Positions 1-10,517 of a stretch of DNA of 31,952 nucleotides are shown here, in pieces. Position numbers and translations under genes: made by a program. The DNA comes from Gnetum montanum (Eukaryota; Streptophyta; Gnetopsida; Gnetales; Gnetaceae). The notes under the pieces were generated by a model. The model worked only from the letters and a program-made list of their open reading frames with translations, was not told where the DNA came from and searched no databases. The stretch spans positions 256,318 to 288,269 of the forward strand of contig MNCI01003632.1 in NCBI GenBank assembly GCA_015680685.1, written 5' to 3'. Position 1 is the first letter of the stretch. Every line of letters starts with the position of its first letter.

Positions 1-203
1 CCGAAAATACCAAAAAAATCACATACCTCAGACTTGCTTAACCATACACCGTGACACATACAAGCAAGCCTGGGAAGACAACAAACGATTAACCCCAAGT
101 GTTTCTTGTGGCGTTAAGGCATTTAGTCTACGGAGTTCAACCGGATCGGGCATGCACACTCATATTCGTATGGTTGAGTGTAGGGGTACCTCGCCACTCA
201 TCA
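1..203 (+). repeat. Partial LTR (3' end) of a P/M-type gypsy element
   Basis: The segment matches the last ~200 bp of the 5' LTR of element P (3930-4133), including the shared terminal block GTAGGGGTACCTCGCC followed by CTCATCA. What follows (CTAAGGC) is not a primer-binding site, so this is the outer end of a 3' LTR or a solo LTR whose body lies left of the window. A 57-bp spacer (204-260) separates it from the oppositely oriented LTR of element M. Confidence 0.8.
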
Positions 204-260
204 CTAAGGCATTCCACCACCAATTCCCAGAAACATAACATAAATTATAGACATTTATAT

Positions 261-1135
261 TGATGAGCAAAAAATACCCCTATGCTCAAGCATACAAATC
301 ACTAAGCATTCATGCCCGATCTGGTCGAATTTTGTGGATTCTATGTCTTTTGGTACACTAGTCTCTAGAAAGTGAACTTACCTTAACAGTCATTCATTGT
401 CTTCCCAATTATACTTGTGATATGCAAAGGTATTGTTAAGTGTAATTGAGGCATACTATTATTATTATTATTATGTTTTATGTTTTGGGTGCTTAAAGTA
501 AAGGATGAAAGGAACGAAGTAATTTAATTTCTAATTTAACTTAACTAACTAACCTAACTAATTCTAACATAAGCATCCATTCCCACTTGCCGTACACATC
601 CTGGACATGTTTAGTGCTACTAGGTTACCAAACGTTAAGCGTTATTGGGATTACCAAGCACCAAGCGTATGCTTGAAGTGGTCGTACTTTTGTGCTTAAG
701 TAATCACTACTTAATCTAGCTTAGTTTAGCCTAATTAATTATTTAGTTACTTAGAGCAATAAAGGCAATTGCATAGGACATTAAATGCATAAATAAATAA
801 CTAATCTATTTCCAAGTGCTACAAGGTTTATCAAAAATCTCGTCTTTATTGCCGCACACACTATTGTGCTCACGTACAACAATGCTCAAATAAAGATCCA
901 TACACTCTTGATTCCTAATGTGGGCACTTAGAAAAATATTCTAACTTCCAAATGAAAAAACTACAAGAGCTCCGTTACAATTATGACAAGACATGTCTTA
1001 AACATGGTGGGTGAATGTGTATTTATAGGCAAAAACAAACACTACATCGATAGGGCTGTGTCAATGCATCAAATCATGCATTGAGGGGGCCTAGTTGATA
1101 GGGCCTAGTCGGCATAGCCAATCCATGATTCATCA
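261..1135 (-). repeat. 3' LTR of element M
   Basis: An 875-bp LTR that on the minus strand starts TGATGAATC and ends CTCATCA. It is colinear with 23590-24463 over its whole length. The minus-strand TATAAATA box lies at 1020-1027, preceded in U3 by repeated GGGCC/TAGGCC-type motifs (1040-1115). R-U5 resembles the element P LTR, whereas U3 does not. Confidence 0.88.
1020..1027 (-). promoter_or_regulatory. TATA box of M 3' LTR
   Basis: TATAAATA on the minus strand. The same motif is at the equivalent place in the other M LTR and, in the other orientation, in both P LTRs. Confidence 0.7.
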
Positions 1136-1145
1136 TACCCCCACA
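1136..1145 (-). other. Polypurine tract of element M
   Basis: TGTGGGGGTA on the minus strand directly abuts the 3' LTR. Upstream lies a GAACTTGAGGACAAG stretch that often precedes the tract in Athila/Tat elements. Element P has the same arrangement at 12380-12414. Confidence 0.8.
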
Positions 1146-1339
1146 ATTGAATGAAAACTTGTCCTCAAGTTCTTTACAAATTTGGGAAGGTATGGAATTA
1201 TTGACTGACGATAGACATATGAAAAACATAAACAAACATAGAAAAACACTAAGTGCTTGAGTGTATGGATATACAATCATTACAAAATTTTCTAGAATTC
1301 AAGACTACAAAATTGAATCACTAGAACAAAAATTGATAA

Positions 1340-3281
1340 ACATGTTCTTCTTTGATGGCGTGAAGATGATGGAGAAGATTAAACAATCCCAAGTGATGGA
1401 GGCTCCTGAGGTTCTAAAGGACCTTCTCTTGCTTCGGGTGCATGTGGTGGTTGGGCTATTGTGGCTGTCCTGCTACTGCTACAACTTCTGATGGAAGATG
1501 GAAAGCATCCAACAATGCTTTCATCTTCTCCACCTCACTCCTGGTATTGTGCACGGTTCACATAGCTTTGTCAATGTGGGCTAGATTGGGCACATACCAA
1601 GGATAGGGCATTGTTAGGAACAACTCCTTGGCATTGACAAACTAGGTAGAAAATTGTTTGTGCTCGATGTCGAATGTCCTAATTGCATTTTGCAACTCCT
1701 AATAGTCATTCATCCTTCTAGCTAAGTTCTCAATAGTTGATCTCTGATAAATGAATCTTTCCTTGAGAACTTTGAGTTCAACATTTGCAATGCCAAGATT
1801 TTGCTTGGTCTCCTTGTGATGATTGAACTTTGCCTCGTACAACAAGTACAAGCTAGCCAATTTCTTCTCTAACTCTGACCATGGTCATCTAGTAGTTAGA
1901 TTGCTAGGTTTTCATATATGAGATTTGCAAGCTCCATGTATTTAGTCATCTCTTCTATTTGCAACTCCTTCATGTGAATCTCCACTTTGTTGTAGGCATC
2001 TATCCCATCAATGATAAGTTGCCATATCTCATTTCCTTGCTGGAGGGTCTCATTAACTTTTTCCTTAGCCATCTAGATGTGTCTTTCATTAGCTTCTTTT
2101 TGTAGGAAAAACTAATCTTTGTAATGGCTGTTAACTCTCAAATTTAAGAGTCTCATTTTTCTAAGCGACAATCTCGATCACAGATTTTTGGCATAAGGCA
2201 TGGGCTTCCTCCATAGAGAGATTTATATTCTTTGCTACCAATCTCCTAAGCTCAATGTTCACCCTAGCTAGATACTCTTGCTATTGATGGGTGAATTCTT
2301 GCATTTTTTGTTTCTACACATCAACATTCCACAGGTAATGATTTTCTGTAGTCAACATCTCATTCTTTTGATGTGTCTAGACCAAGTCCTTCTGAACTAA
2401 ATATGTTCTAGCCTTGGCCATGGACTGGTCAAAGACAACCATTACCATTCCTACCTCAACCTATTTGAGTCTATCTTGAAGCTGTTAAAAAGCTTCATAT
2501 ATTATTAGTGTAGGGTTGAGGAGCGTGGGATCAGAAAGATGAGCTCTTAATTTAGCAACCTCTATAGCCAAGTGTTGGTTTTGTGCTTGAGCTATTTCAA
2601 GTTACCCTCTAAAATGATGCACTTTCCCTTTGCTTTAAGTAGCTCCAACTAGGTTGCAGTGATATTATCTAAAAAATCAAATATATTTGAAATTGGTTGT
2701 CTAGTTCCCACCAGTTGGTCCAACAATTCTTCATGCTCGGCTGCACTCAATCTTCTGCAAAGTGTTCTTGTAAATGTCTGCACATATATGAGTGTATAAA
2801 CATTTGTTATAGATGCTTCAAGTATGTTCAATACTTTTATGATTTGATCAACAACCAATTTTGCTGCAGTCTATTTTTCTTAGTGTTGCATCACCAAGAC
2901 AGTTTTCCCTTCACCCTCCTTCAAGTGCACCAAAAAGGTAGTGGCATTCCTAGAGAATTCTAGGAATTGCTATTGTTGCAAGAGAGACATTGTCACCTCT
3001 TAGGAATTAGGATTTAACCTTACAGGTAGTTGCATTATTTGTGCTAAGAATATTGGCCCACCTCCCTCCATCTGGCTAATCATTTGAGCCACTTTGTTGA
3101 GGTGACTCATTGCAAAATGACACATAGATGGATCCCCATCACTTGTTCCTTCCTTCTACTCTTGCTCATGTAAGAGCTACTCTTGAATTTTGTACAGGCA
3201 TTCAATGGTTGCATGGGCCTTCAAAGTTGTTTCTTGAGTGGGTGATGGAGGTAGTGGCTACTGGTCCTCTTCTTTTGACAT
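1340..3281 (-). pseudogene. ORF3 of element M, coiled-coil-like protein of unknown function (decayed)
   Basis: A reading frame opens with ATG at 3281-3279 (MSKEEDQ) and can be followed to about 1340, some 640 codons, lying between integrase and the 3' LTR. Stops are mostly TAG in glutamine-rich contexts, and there is at least one frameshift near 2600. The open block 2858-2649 is in the same frame as the ATG. The protein is rich in Glu, Lys, Gln and Leu, with stretches such as LEIAQAQNQHLAIEVAKL and NVELKVLKERFIYQRSTIENL that suggest coiled coils. I see no signal peptide or membrane segment, so it does not look like the env-like protein of some Athila elements. Element P has only ~400 bp at the equivalent place. 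Function unknown; the 3' boundary is approximate. Confidence 0.6.
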
Positions 3282-3298
3282 GATAGGTGATGAGTCCT

Positions 3299-3366
3299 GA
3301 TATCAAACCCTTGATATCAGACCCTTGATATCAGATACACGATATCAGATATGTCAAAGTGATATC
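3299..3366 (+). promoter_or_regulatory. GATATC repeat array in P U3
   Basis: GATATC occurs at 3299, 3313, 3327, 3341 and 3361, the first four exactly 14 bp apart. The truncated 3' LTR keeps versions with more CpG, such as TCGATATCGG, which suggests the older unit was a longer palindrome. A role as an enhancer or protein-binding array is inference. Confidence 0.6.
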
Positions 3367-3398
3367 AGACATGTGATGTTGGAACTTGTCTTATTGCC

Positions 3399-3406
3399 TA
3401 TAAATA
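3399..3406 (+). promoter_or_regulatory. TATA box of P 5' LTR
   Basis: TATAAATA about 110 bp into the LTR, conserved at 12512-12519 in the 3' copy. Confidence 0.7.
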
Positions 3407-4134
3407 AGAGACCGGGGCACTTGGTTTGGCATTAGGTTTTAGTCCCTTAGCCAAACTCTTGCAGTTTTTTCCCTTACAGAGTTAGAATTATTTCTGAGTG
3501 CTCGTAGTAGGAGTCATAAAGTGAACAAATCTTTATTTGAGCATTGTGTACTTGAGCACACCTTGTGTTTGGAAATAAAGACAAACTTTGTGATAAACCT
3601 TGCAACATTCAGAATATCTTAATTATTGCATTTAATGTTATTTACTATTATTTGATGCTCTCATTAGTTAATCAATGTTATTTCTATTAAACTATTAATT
3701 ATCAATGAATTAGCATACTCAGCATGACCACTCCGAGCATACGTGGGGACACTTGATAACCCAGTAACAACTAGTGTTTGGTAACCCCAGTAGTGTTACA
3801 CTAGTTTAGGATGTGTCCAGAGAGTGGGAATGGATGCTGGTGTTAGGACTAGTTAGGGAATAGTTAACTAGTTAAATCAAATTAGTTATTAAATTACCTC
3901 ATTTCTCTCTTTTAAGCATCAAGAAAATAAAACATAAAATAATAAAAATCAGTACCTCGATTTTACTTAACCATACAACTGAGCCTTACAAGTAAGCTTG
4001 GGAAGACAATGATTACATAACTCATCTTTGTTCTGTGTAGGTGCATAAGCACTTAATCCTCAGAGTTTGACTAGATCGTGCATGAATGCTTTTATTTGTA
4101 TGGTTGGATGTAGGGGTACCTCGCCGCTCATCAT

Positions 4135-4150
4135 TGGCACTGTTGCCAGG
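4135..4150 (+). other. Primer-binding site of element P (degenerate)
   Basis: TGGCACTGTTGCCAGG starts 1 bp after the LTR. It matches the Athila-type site TGGCGCCGTTGCCGGG (tRNA-Asp 3' end) at 13 of 16 positions, and all three differences are CpG to TpG or CpA. Confidence 0.75.
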
Positions 4151-4269
4151 AATTTTATTGTTTGTGCATTGAGTAAAACTTAGGAAACCTTTCCATCGTT
4201 GGAACAAACCCTTAAGGTCAACCATCTTACAATTACCAAAAAAGGGTATTGCACACTGAATAATCAATC

Positions 4270-6195
4270 ATGTCTCCTTCTTCTTATGAGAGTGCTTCAC
4301 CGACTAGGTCCGACACCATGAATAATCAAAGGTGGGATGCAGATGATGATCCGCTAGTGCCCTAATAGTTTTGCATGGTATATGCTCATCCTGATGAGTA
4401 TGTACCAGATTTTACCTTTATCATCCACTAAGATGAACAACTGTGATGGTGTGATTTAGAAGGTAACATAGTGTTACCTCCCAATTGCTCAATCCCAAGC
4501 ATGCTTCTTCATGCTCTCACACGAATTGGTATGCAGCACTTACAATCGGAATATGTTGTGCATAAACAAGATTTGAGAGATTATTGATCCATGGAGGCAC
4601 AATGTCAGAGGGACCTACAACAGAAGAGACATTACAAATCCATGAAGGGGAAGTCATCTCAGGATGTCTCGTATGTCCTAAGTGAAAATGAGTGTGGTGA
4701 ACCTATCTTGGGAGGTTTTCCACAAAACGATGTTCCTCTCGTTGACTTCGGTCAAGGAGTTGGATATCATAATCTTCATTCAACTATTCATAATCCAGGT
4801 TCTGGTACCAATAGACACAAAGGGTTCAAAAAAGGAACATGAACACATAATAATGATGGACATTTTGATCGTAATCGCGATCGAGGCCATGATCACTGAA
4901 GAGAAGATGACAAGTACCGTCACGGTGCTAGTCCTCCTTCCTCTTCACCTTCATCATCTCCTTTCCCCTCTCCTTCGGGATCTGAACATAATCACAAAGG
5001 ACAAGACCATGAGGATAAGGGTAGGCAAGATAAAAATCATCGATAAGATAGTAAAAAAAGGGGACGAGGGCATTTCAGAGAAACACATCATGAAAGAAGG
5101 GAGACTAGGGAACACCATAGGCATCATAGATTCCATAGATAGTATGATCACGATGAATCCCTACTCATCACCCAAAGTATGTTAGATATAACAGAGGCCA
5201 TTAGGATCCCAACAAGGCACCAGAAAGATAGTAGGATTAAAAGACTAGACATGAATAACATCCCACGATTTGAAGGGGGATACAATGCTAATCCTCAAAA
5301 CCATCTACAAGCATTTCACGATGCATGTGCCTTGCAAAATATAGAAAATGAGTGGTAAAAGCTAAATTTGTTTCCATGGACATTGATCAAGGAAGAGGAA
5401 AGCTGGTATCAGTCCTTAGAATCAGAATCCATTTGTTGATGGAGTACCATGTTAGAACTATTCAAAAATAAGTATCAAACATACTCTCAGGTGTCCAACC
5501 TACATAAGCAGATCCAAGGATGAAAACAAGGAGGAGACTAATCCTTGGATGTTGCCATGGGCTGATATTATTCATTGTTACATCGTTGTCCTGGCCATGG
5601 TTGCTCATAGAAGGAACAACTACATCATCTCGTAGATGGGATTAGGTACGAAATGCGAAGAACCCTTGGGACTTATGCCTAAGGAAGGCTATCTAAGCTG
5701 AGAGCCCATCAAATACAAAGATTATTGGAGCAAGCTGCCAAGGAGGAAGGCAAGTTGAGGAAAAGAGAAAGTATGGAGGAGTAAAATAGAGATCCTTCCC
5801 TTCAAAAGAAAGAAATTAGATTTTGTGAAGATGAAGAAGAGTCACCACTTGAAGAGATGATGAATAGAAAGACTTTTCCCATTCAAAAATTTGCATTAGA
5901 AGTATCAACAAAGGTCGATCAAATGTGGAACTCCCTAGACAAAAAATTTCAAACTATCCTAAAAATAGTAGAGGAGTCTAGAGAACCAAGTAGTGACTAA
6001 GAGAGGATGAAAAAGAAAGAAGTTGAGTATACATGTAACAAAGGTAAGGGTAAGGTTGCCATTATTGAAGAGGTTATGGATTCAAACATAGACAATGATG
6101 ATGAATGTGAAATTTGCCAATATGACCATCCTAAGGGATGTTGCCCAGTGGTGTCACATCTACAAGAGTTTGGGGTGTATGCACTAAACCCATGA
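4270..6195 (+). pseudogene. gag: gag of element P (nonsense-riddled)
   Basis: Starting at ATG 4270 (MSPSSYES), one frame runs through Gag with stops but no net frameshift. Order: an acidic N-terminal part; a disordered segment rich in Ser/Pro, His, Arg and Asp (about 4845-5160); a retrotransposon Gag core (about 5250-5530) containing NNIPRFEGGYNANPQNHLQAF; a charged helical part (5640-5990); and a zinc-knuckle-like CEICQYDHPKGC at 6106 (CX2CX3HX3C), which would bind RNA. Element M carries the same order, including EMRRTLRVYAQGRLSEL against EMRRTLGTYA*GRLSKL here. The product would form the virus-like particle if intact. The start is chosen because it is the first in-frame ATG after the primer site and all later domains are in its frame. 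Confidence 0.8.
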
Positions 6196-6799
6196 TTAAA
6201 AAGACAATAAACACCTAGAAGGTTACCTTATCCTTAAGCTAACCTAAGGTAGTTTCACCAACCCTTGACATATTATCTGAGTAGAGCTCCACCACAACTA
6301 AATGAACAGTATCAATGATGGCAACATCCACAATCATGGGGAATGCCACCACCATGTCAACCATATCCTTATCAGCAACTTGACCCATATGGGTATTATG
6401 TTTAGTAGCTGATCTCTCCACGTGACTCTACTAGTCACATTGCTTTTCAACCTCACTACCAAGCCCTTGAGTACTATATAACTTCTTCTCCTTAGGGTGA
6501 TGTTCCACATACATACTATTCCTCTCATTTGTCTGCATCTCTTCCAACCTCATCTCCATTACCACATGCTCCAACTATATAGGGCAAGCTTCCTGCCTAG
6601 CTGCAGCAACATAACACTACAAGGGCTATCAATCCTCAACCTACTGTTGGTTTGGACAACCGATCAAAGAAGAAACCTTTCTTTAGAACCAATAGTCCAA
6701 CCAAGTCCTTACAACCACAAGCGGCTAATTTTCCAAACGCCTCGTCATTTTTGAAATCTTCGAAGCGTCATTCGAACCAAAAATAGCACTCAACGCATA

Positions 6800-7299
6800 C
6801 TATTATGTTAACCCATGCCATCACTGATTGGATTAAAGCTGGCCATCTTCTTAGGAAATTCTTTGATCCTGGAAGTCCTCTTATATATTTGCAAATCATT
6901 GGAAATGAGCATTGCAAAGCTCTTTTGGATTCAAGTCCTGGTGTTAACTTAATCTCTTAGGAAATGTACAAAGCCTGGAACCTGCCTTTGCTAAAAAAGA
7001 GTGACATTTGTTTAGAGTTGGCTGACCAGTCCATCATTGTTCCATTGGGACTAGTGAAGGACATTGCCACCACTATTTATGGGTGGTTGTATCCAGTCAA
7101 TTTCAGAGTGATCCAAGTCAACAACTGTAAGGGGAACTTTCCAATCATAATGGGAAGAGCATGGCTGAGTATGATTGATGCGTGCCTAGGAATACGTGAT
7201 CTTTTCCTAGAGATATCAAAAGAAAATGCATTTGGGAAGATTGAGAAGAAGAAAGTTCCATGCATCGCATACAATGACACAGGGTGCAACTGTGTGTAG
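6800..7299 (+). pseudogene. Aspartic protease region of element P
   Basis: In the gag frame, KALLDSSPGVNLIS (catalytic Asp codon 6928-6930) stands where D[ST]G is expected. The third residue is Ser rather than Gly, which would impair catalysis. Downstream are typical retropepsin-like blocks: LELADQSIIVPLGLVKDI and FPIIMGRAWLSMIDACLGI (the latter like the family's LGRPFL region). One TAG follows LIS just before the open stretch 6964-7299. The homologous minus-strand region of M is at about 20700-21140. This protease would cut Gag-Pol during particle maturation; here it is broken. Confidence 0.75.
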
Positions 7300-7599
7300 A
7301 AGTCATGGTTTGTACAATGCTTAACATTGCCTGCATGAAACCAGTGTGCACAAGTAATTGACATACAAAGATGCTTGTATGTAGTAGCCACAAGATAGGA
7401 AGGCATCCAGTGGCTGATAGCTAACCAAGAAAGCAATTCAACTTTATGCATGGAACCAACTGAGGACTTGACTTGTGCCTATATCGATAGCATAGATGCA
7501 TTAGAGTAAGTCCATCACCAACTTTAAAGTATTGACATCAAGAATATCAACTGGGGGAAGTTCGAAATCCATGATGAGTTTAAGTAATAGCTCCTTGAG

Positions 7600-9069
7600 T
7601 TAAAACTGTTGCCCACCAGTATGGAGTATACATTTCTCAAGAATGGAAAATCGGTAATCATTAACGCTAAGCTTGCTCCTCAACAAAAAGAAAGACTATT
7701 GAAGATGGTAAACAAATGGTTGAAAGCCTTTGCTTCTTCATATCCCAAATTAACTAGAATGGATCCTAGGATATGCCAACATAGAATTTACATTGATCCC
7801 TCTATGAAGCCTCAATGACAATCGCAAACATGATTGAACCCAAAGCTTAAGCAAGTAGTTAAGGAAGAAATTGAATAACTTCTGAAGGTCGGGTTCATCT
7901 ACCCCATTGCTAATAGTGAATGGGTTAGTCCATTAGTCATTGTGACCAAAAAAGGTGGTAAATGGAGGATGTGTATAGACTTTAGGCTATTAAACATGGT
8001 AACATTTAAAGACCATTTCCCATTGCCATTCATTGACCAAGTTTTAGATACCATTGCAGGGCATTGATACTATAGTTTTCTGGATGGTTACAGTGGGTAC
8101 AATCAAATTCAAATAGTACTAGAAGACCAAGCCAAGACTACATTCACAAGTCCTTGGGGAACATTTGCATATAGGAAGATTCTGTTTGGCTTATGCAATG
8201 CTCCAACAATGTTTCAATGTCTGGTTCTCAGTATATTTTAGTAGCAAATAGTGAATGGTGTGGAGGTTTTTATGGATGATTTCTCCACCTACGGAGTAGA
8301 CTTTGAACAAGCATTGGACTGATTAGAGTAAGTACTGCAATGACGTGTTGAAACCAACCTAAGGCTAAATTGGCAGAAAAGCTATTTAATGGTCCAAGAG
8401 GGCATTGTATTAGGGCATAAAATTTTACAAACAGGGATAGAGGTGGATCCTAAAAAAATTAAAGTTATCCAAGAAATCACTCATCAACCTGGAACCGTAA
8501 AAGACGTCCGATCATTCCTTAGACATATTGGCTATTATAGATGCTTCATTGAGAACTTTTCAAAGATTCTAAAACTATTGGTAGAATTAACGAAAAAGGA
8601 TGTACCCTTTGAATGGACCAAGGAATGTGAGCTAGCTTTTCAAACCTTGAAATAGACGCTTGTAGAAACACCCATTCTACAAGCTCCTGATTGGTCTAGA
8701 TTGTTCCATATAATGATTGACACATCCAATTTTGCGTTAGGAGCCATACTTACACAGGTAGATGACCAAAAACATCCCTATTACATTTACTATACAAGTC
8801 GAAGTATTGCTAGTGCACAACTCAATTACACCACAATAGAAAAAGAGTTAATGGTTGTGGTGTTTGCACTACAAAAATTTAGGCACTATGTATTAGGCTA
8901 TAAGATATTTGTACATATGGATCATAGTGCAATTTGGTTCCTTATGAATAAACCAATGGTGAGCCCTTGCATCATGCGATGGCTCACAATCTTGCAAGAG
9001 TTTGATCTTACGATGATCAATCGTAAAGGCACTGAGGATGTTGTTGCCGATCATTTATCTTGGTTGTGA
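7600..9069 (+). pseudogene. pol: Reverse transcriptase and RNase H of element P
   Basis: Still in the gag frame. RT begins near 7860 (VGFIYPIANSEWVSPLVIV), then KGGKWRMCIDFRLLN and the active-site FMDD (8269-8280, the family's YVDD/FMDD box). The connection region (8389-8655) includes VRSFLRHIGYYRCFIENF. RNase H (8701-9069) has MIDTSNFALGAIL, where D is the first catalytic residue, and ends in VVADHLSWL. Stops interrupt RT at several places, for instance after GH in the GHXYYSFLDGYSGYNQI block and in the stretch before FMDD. The enzyme would copy genomic RNA into DNA primed by tRNA. M has the same order at 18780-20060. Confidence 0.85.
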
Positions 9070-10517
9070 TGAGACAATAAAGACGATGAATACCCAATTT
9101 CTGATCACTTCCCTAATGAACTCCTCTTTGTAGGTGTAATAAACAATCAATCACCCACAAATAAAAATTGGTACAGTAGCATTCTTACCTATCTTCTCAC
9201 ACAAGAAACACCACAAGGTTTGGACATTAAAAAGAAATAATAGTTTCTCCACTGAGTCAAACATTTCATGGAAATTAATGGACACCTTTACAAGGTATGT
9301 TCCAATGGCTTGGTCCAATGGTGTGTTCCCGATATAGATCAATTGCAGATTCTCCAAGACACTCATGTAGGCCCTTGTGGGGGTCATTATGTTGGGAGAC
9401 GAACAACCATTAAAATATTGCTTGCAGAATATTATTGGCCTACATTATTTCAGGATGCTCATCATTTTGTCCAATCTTGTTAGTGTTGCTAATGCGATGG
9501 GGAAATGATTGCTAGAATGGAGGGTCCACAAAAATGGATTCAACCTTTGGAACCCTTCAACATATGGGGTATTGATTTTATGGGGCTTATTACAACGATG
9601 TCCAATGGAAAAGCATACATTGTTGTTGCTGTTGACTATTTTACAAAGTGGGCAGAAGCAATCACTGTTATTGACTGTACATCATCTATTGCTGCATAAT
9701 TTGTTCAACAAAAAATCATAAACAAGTTTGGCATGCCTTGTGCACTTATTTTTGATAATGGTACACATTTTATAGGTGCAACTTTTTGGAAGTTAATGCA
9801 ATGCTTAGGAGTCGAGCATACATTGACTACACCATATCATCCTCAAGTGAATGGTCAAGCCAAAGTCACTAATAGGAAAATCACAAAAATCTTGACATGA
9901 ACTATTAGCAAATATAGGTGAGATTGGAGCACCAAATTGAATGATGCTCTTTGGGCATACCACTCCACATGGAAACTCACTATAGGCTACTCTCCCTATG
10001 AGTTAGTGCATGGTAAACTTCCAACACTTCCTATCCAAGCTAAGCTCCATACACTATCCACAACATGTGACCTTAACCTTGATCTCAGTCTAAAATAGAA
10101 AGAATCTTTAATGAATCTTAACTTGCTAGATGAAAATCGATTAGCTGCCATGTCATCAACGAACTATACAAGGCCTTCAAAAAACAACGTCATGACCTGA
10201 AAATTAGAAAAGTCACATACCAACTAGCAGATAGGGTTTTTTATTGTAATACTGCACATGTGCCACAATGAACTAAATTTCAAACACTATGGGAAGGACC
10301 TTAAATCATTCATAAAACTTTTCCTTCAGGGGCTATGATGATCTATAAACTTGGAAGCATAGATAAGAAATTATTGGTTAACATCTAGCAAACCAAATCT
10401 TTCCATGAGCTCAAAATGACTAGTACTAGCACTACCTTTGTTGATGGACAACCCTACTTACTATTTTTAATCTCCTCCTTCCAACTCAGTCGTGGGGGAG
10501 ATGGCCACCAATGCTAG
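9070..10517 (+). pseudogene. Integrase of element P (catalytic Glu lost)
   Basis: The zinc-binding HHCC region is at 9360-9500 (THVGPCGGHYVGRRT). The catalytic core follows, with Asp in GIDFMG (codon 9574-9576), Asp in FDNGTHF (9754-9756), then HPQVNGQAK, where Lys (9862-9864) replaces the catalytic Glu. The frame continues through WAYHSTWKLTIGYSPYELVHGK to about 10160, where a frameshift occurs; the C-terminal domain (VTYQLADRVFYCNTAHVPQ, then TKFQTLWEGP) is in another frame and ends with TAG at 10515-10517. Integrase would insert the cDNA. Stops, the frameshift and the E-to-K change make this copy dead. Confidence 0.82.

Larger units (their letters stand above)
3288..4133 (+). repeat. 5' LTR of element P
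   Basis: An 846-bp LTR, TGATGAG...CTCATCA. U3 begins with five GATATC-centred repeats (3299-3366). TATAAATA is at 3399-3406 and a polyadenylation signal AATAAA at 3574-3579. It aligns with 12415-12892 for its first ~480 bp, and its end matches 1-203. Confidence 0.88.

Noticed and set aside
1340-3281. ORF3 as an env-like gene
   Set aside because: No signal peptide, no transmembrane segment and no cysteine-rich region are visible; the composition is coiled-coil-like.
4682-5185. 167-codon open frame on the plus strand
   Set aside because: It is an off-frame reading of element P gag; the true frame (that of ATG 4270) shows the Gag blocks shared with element M.
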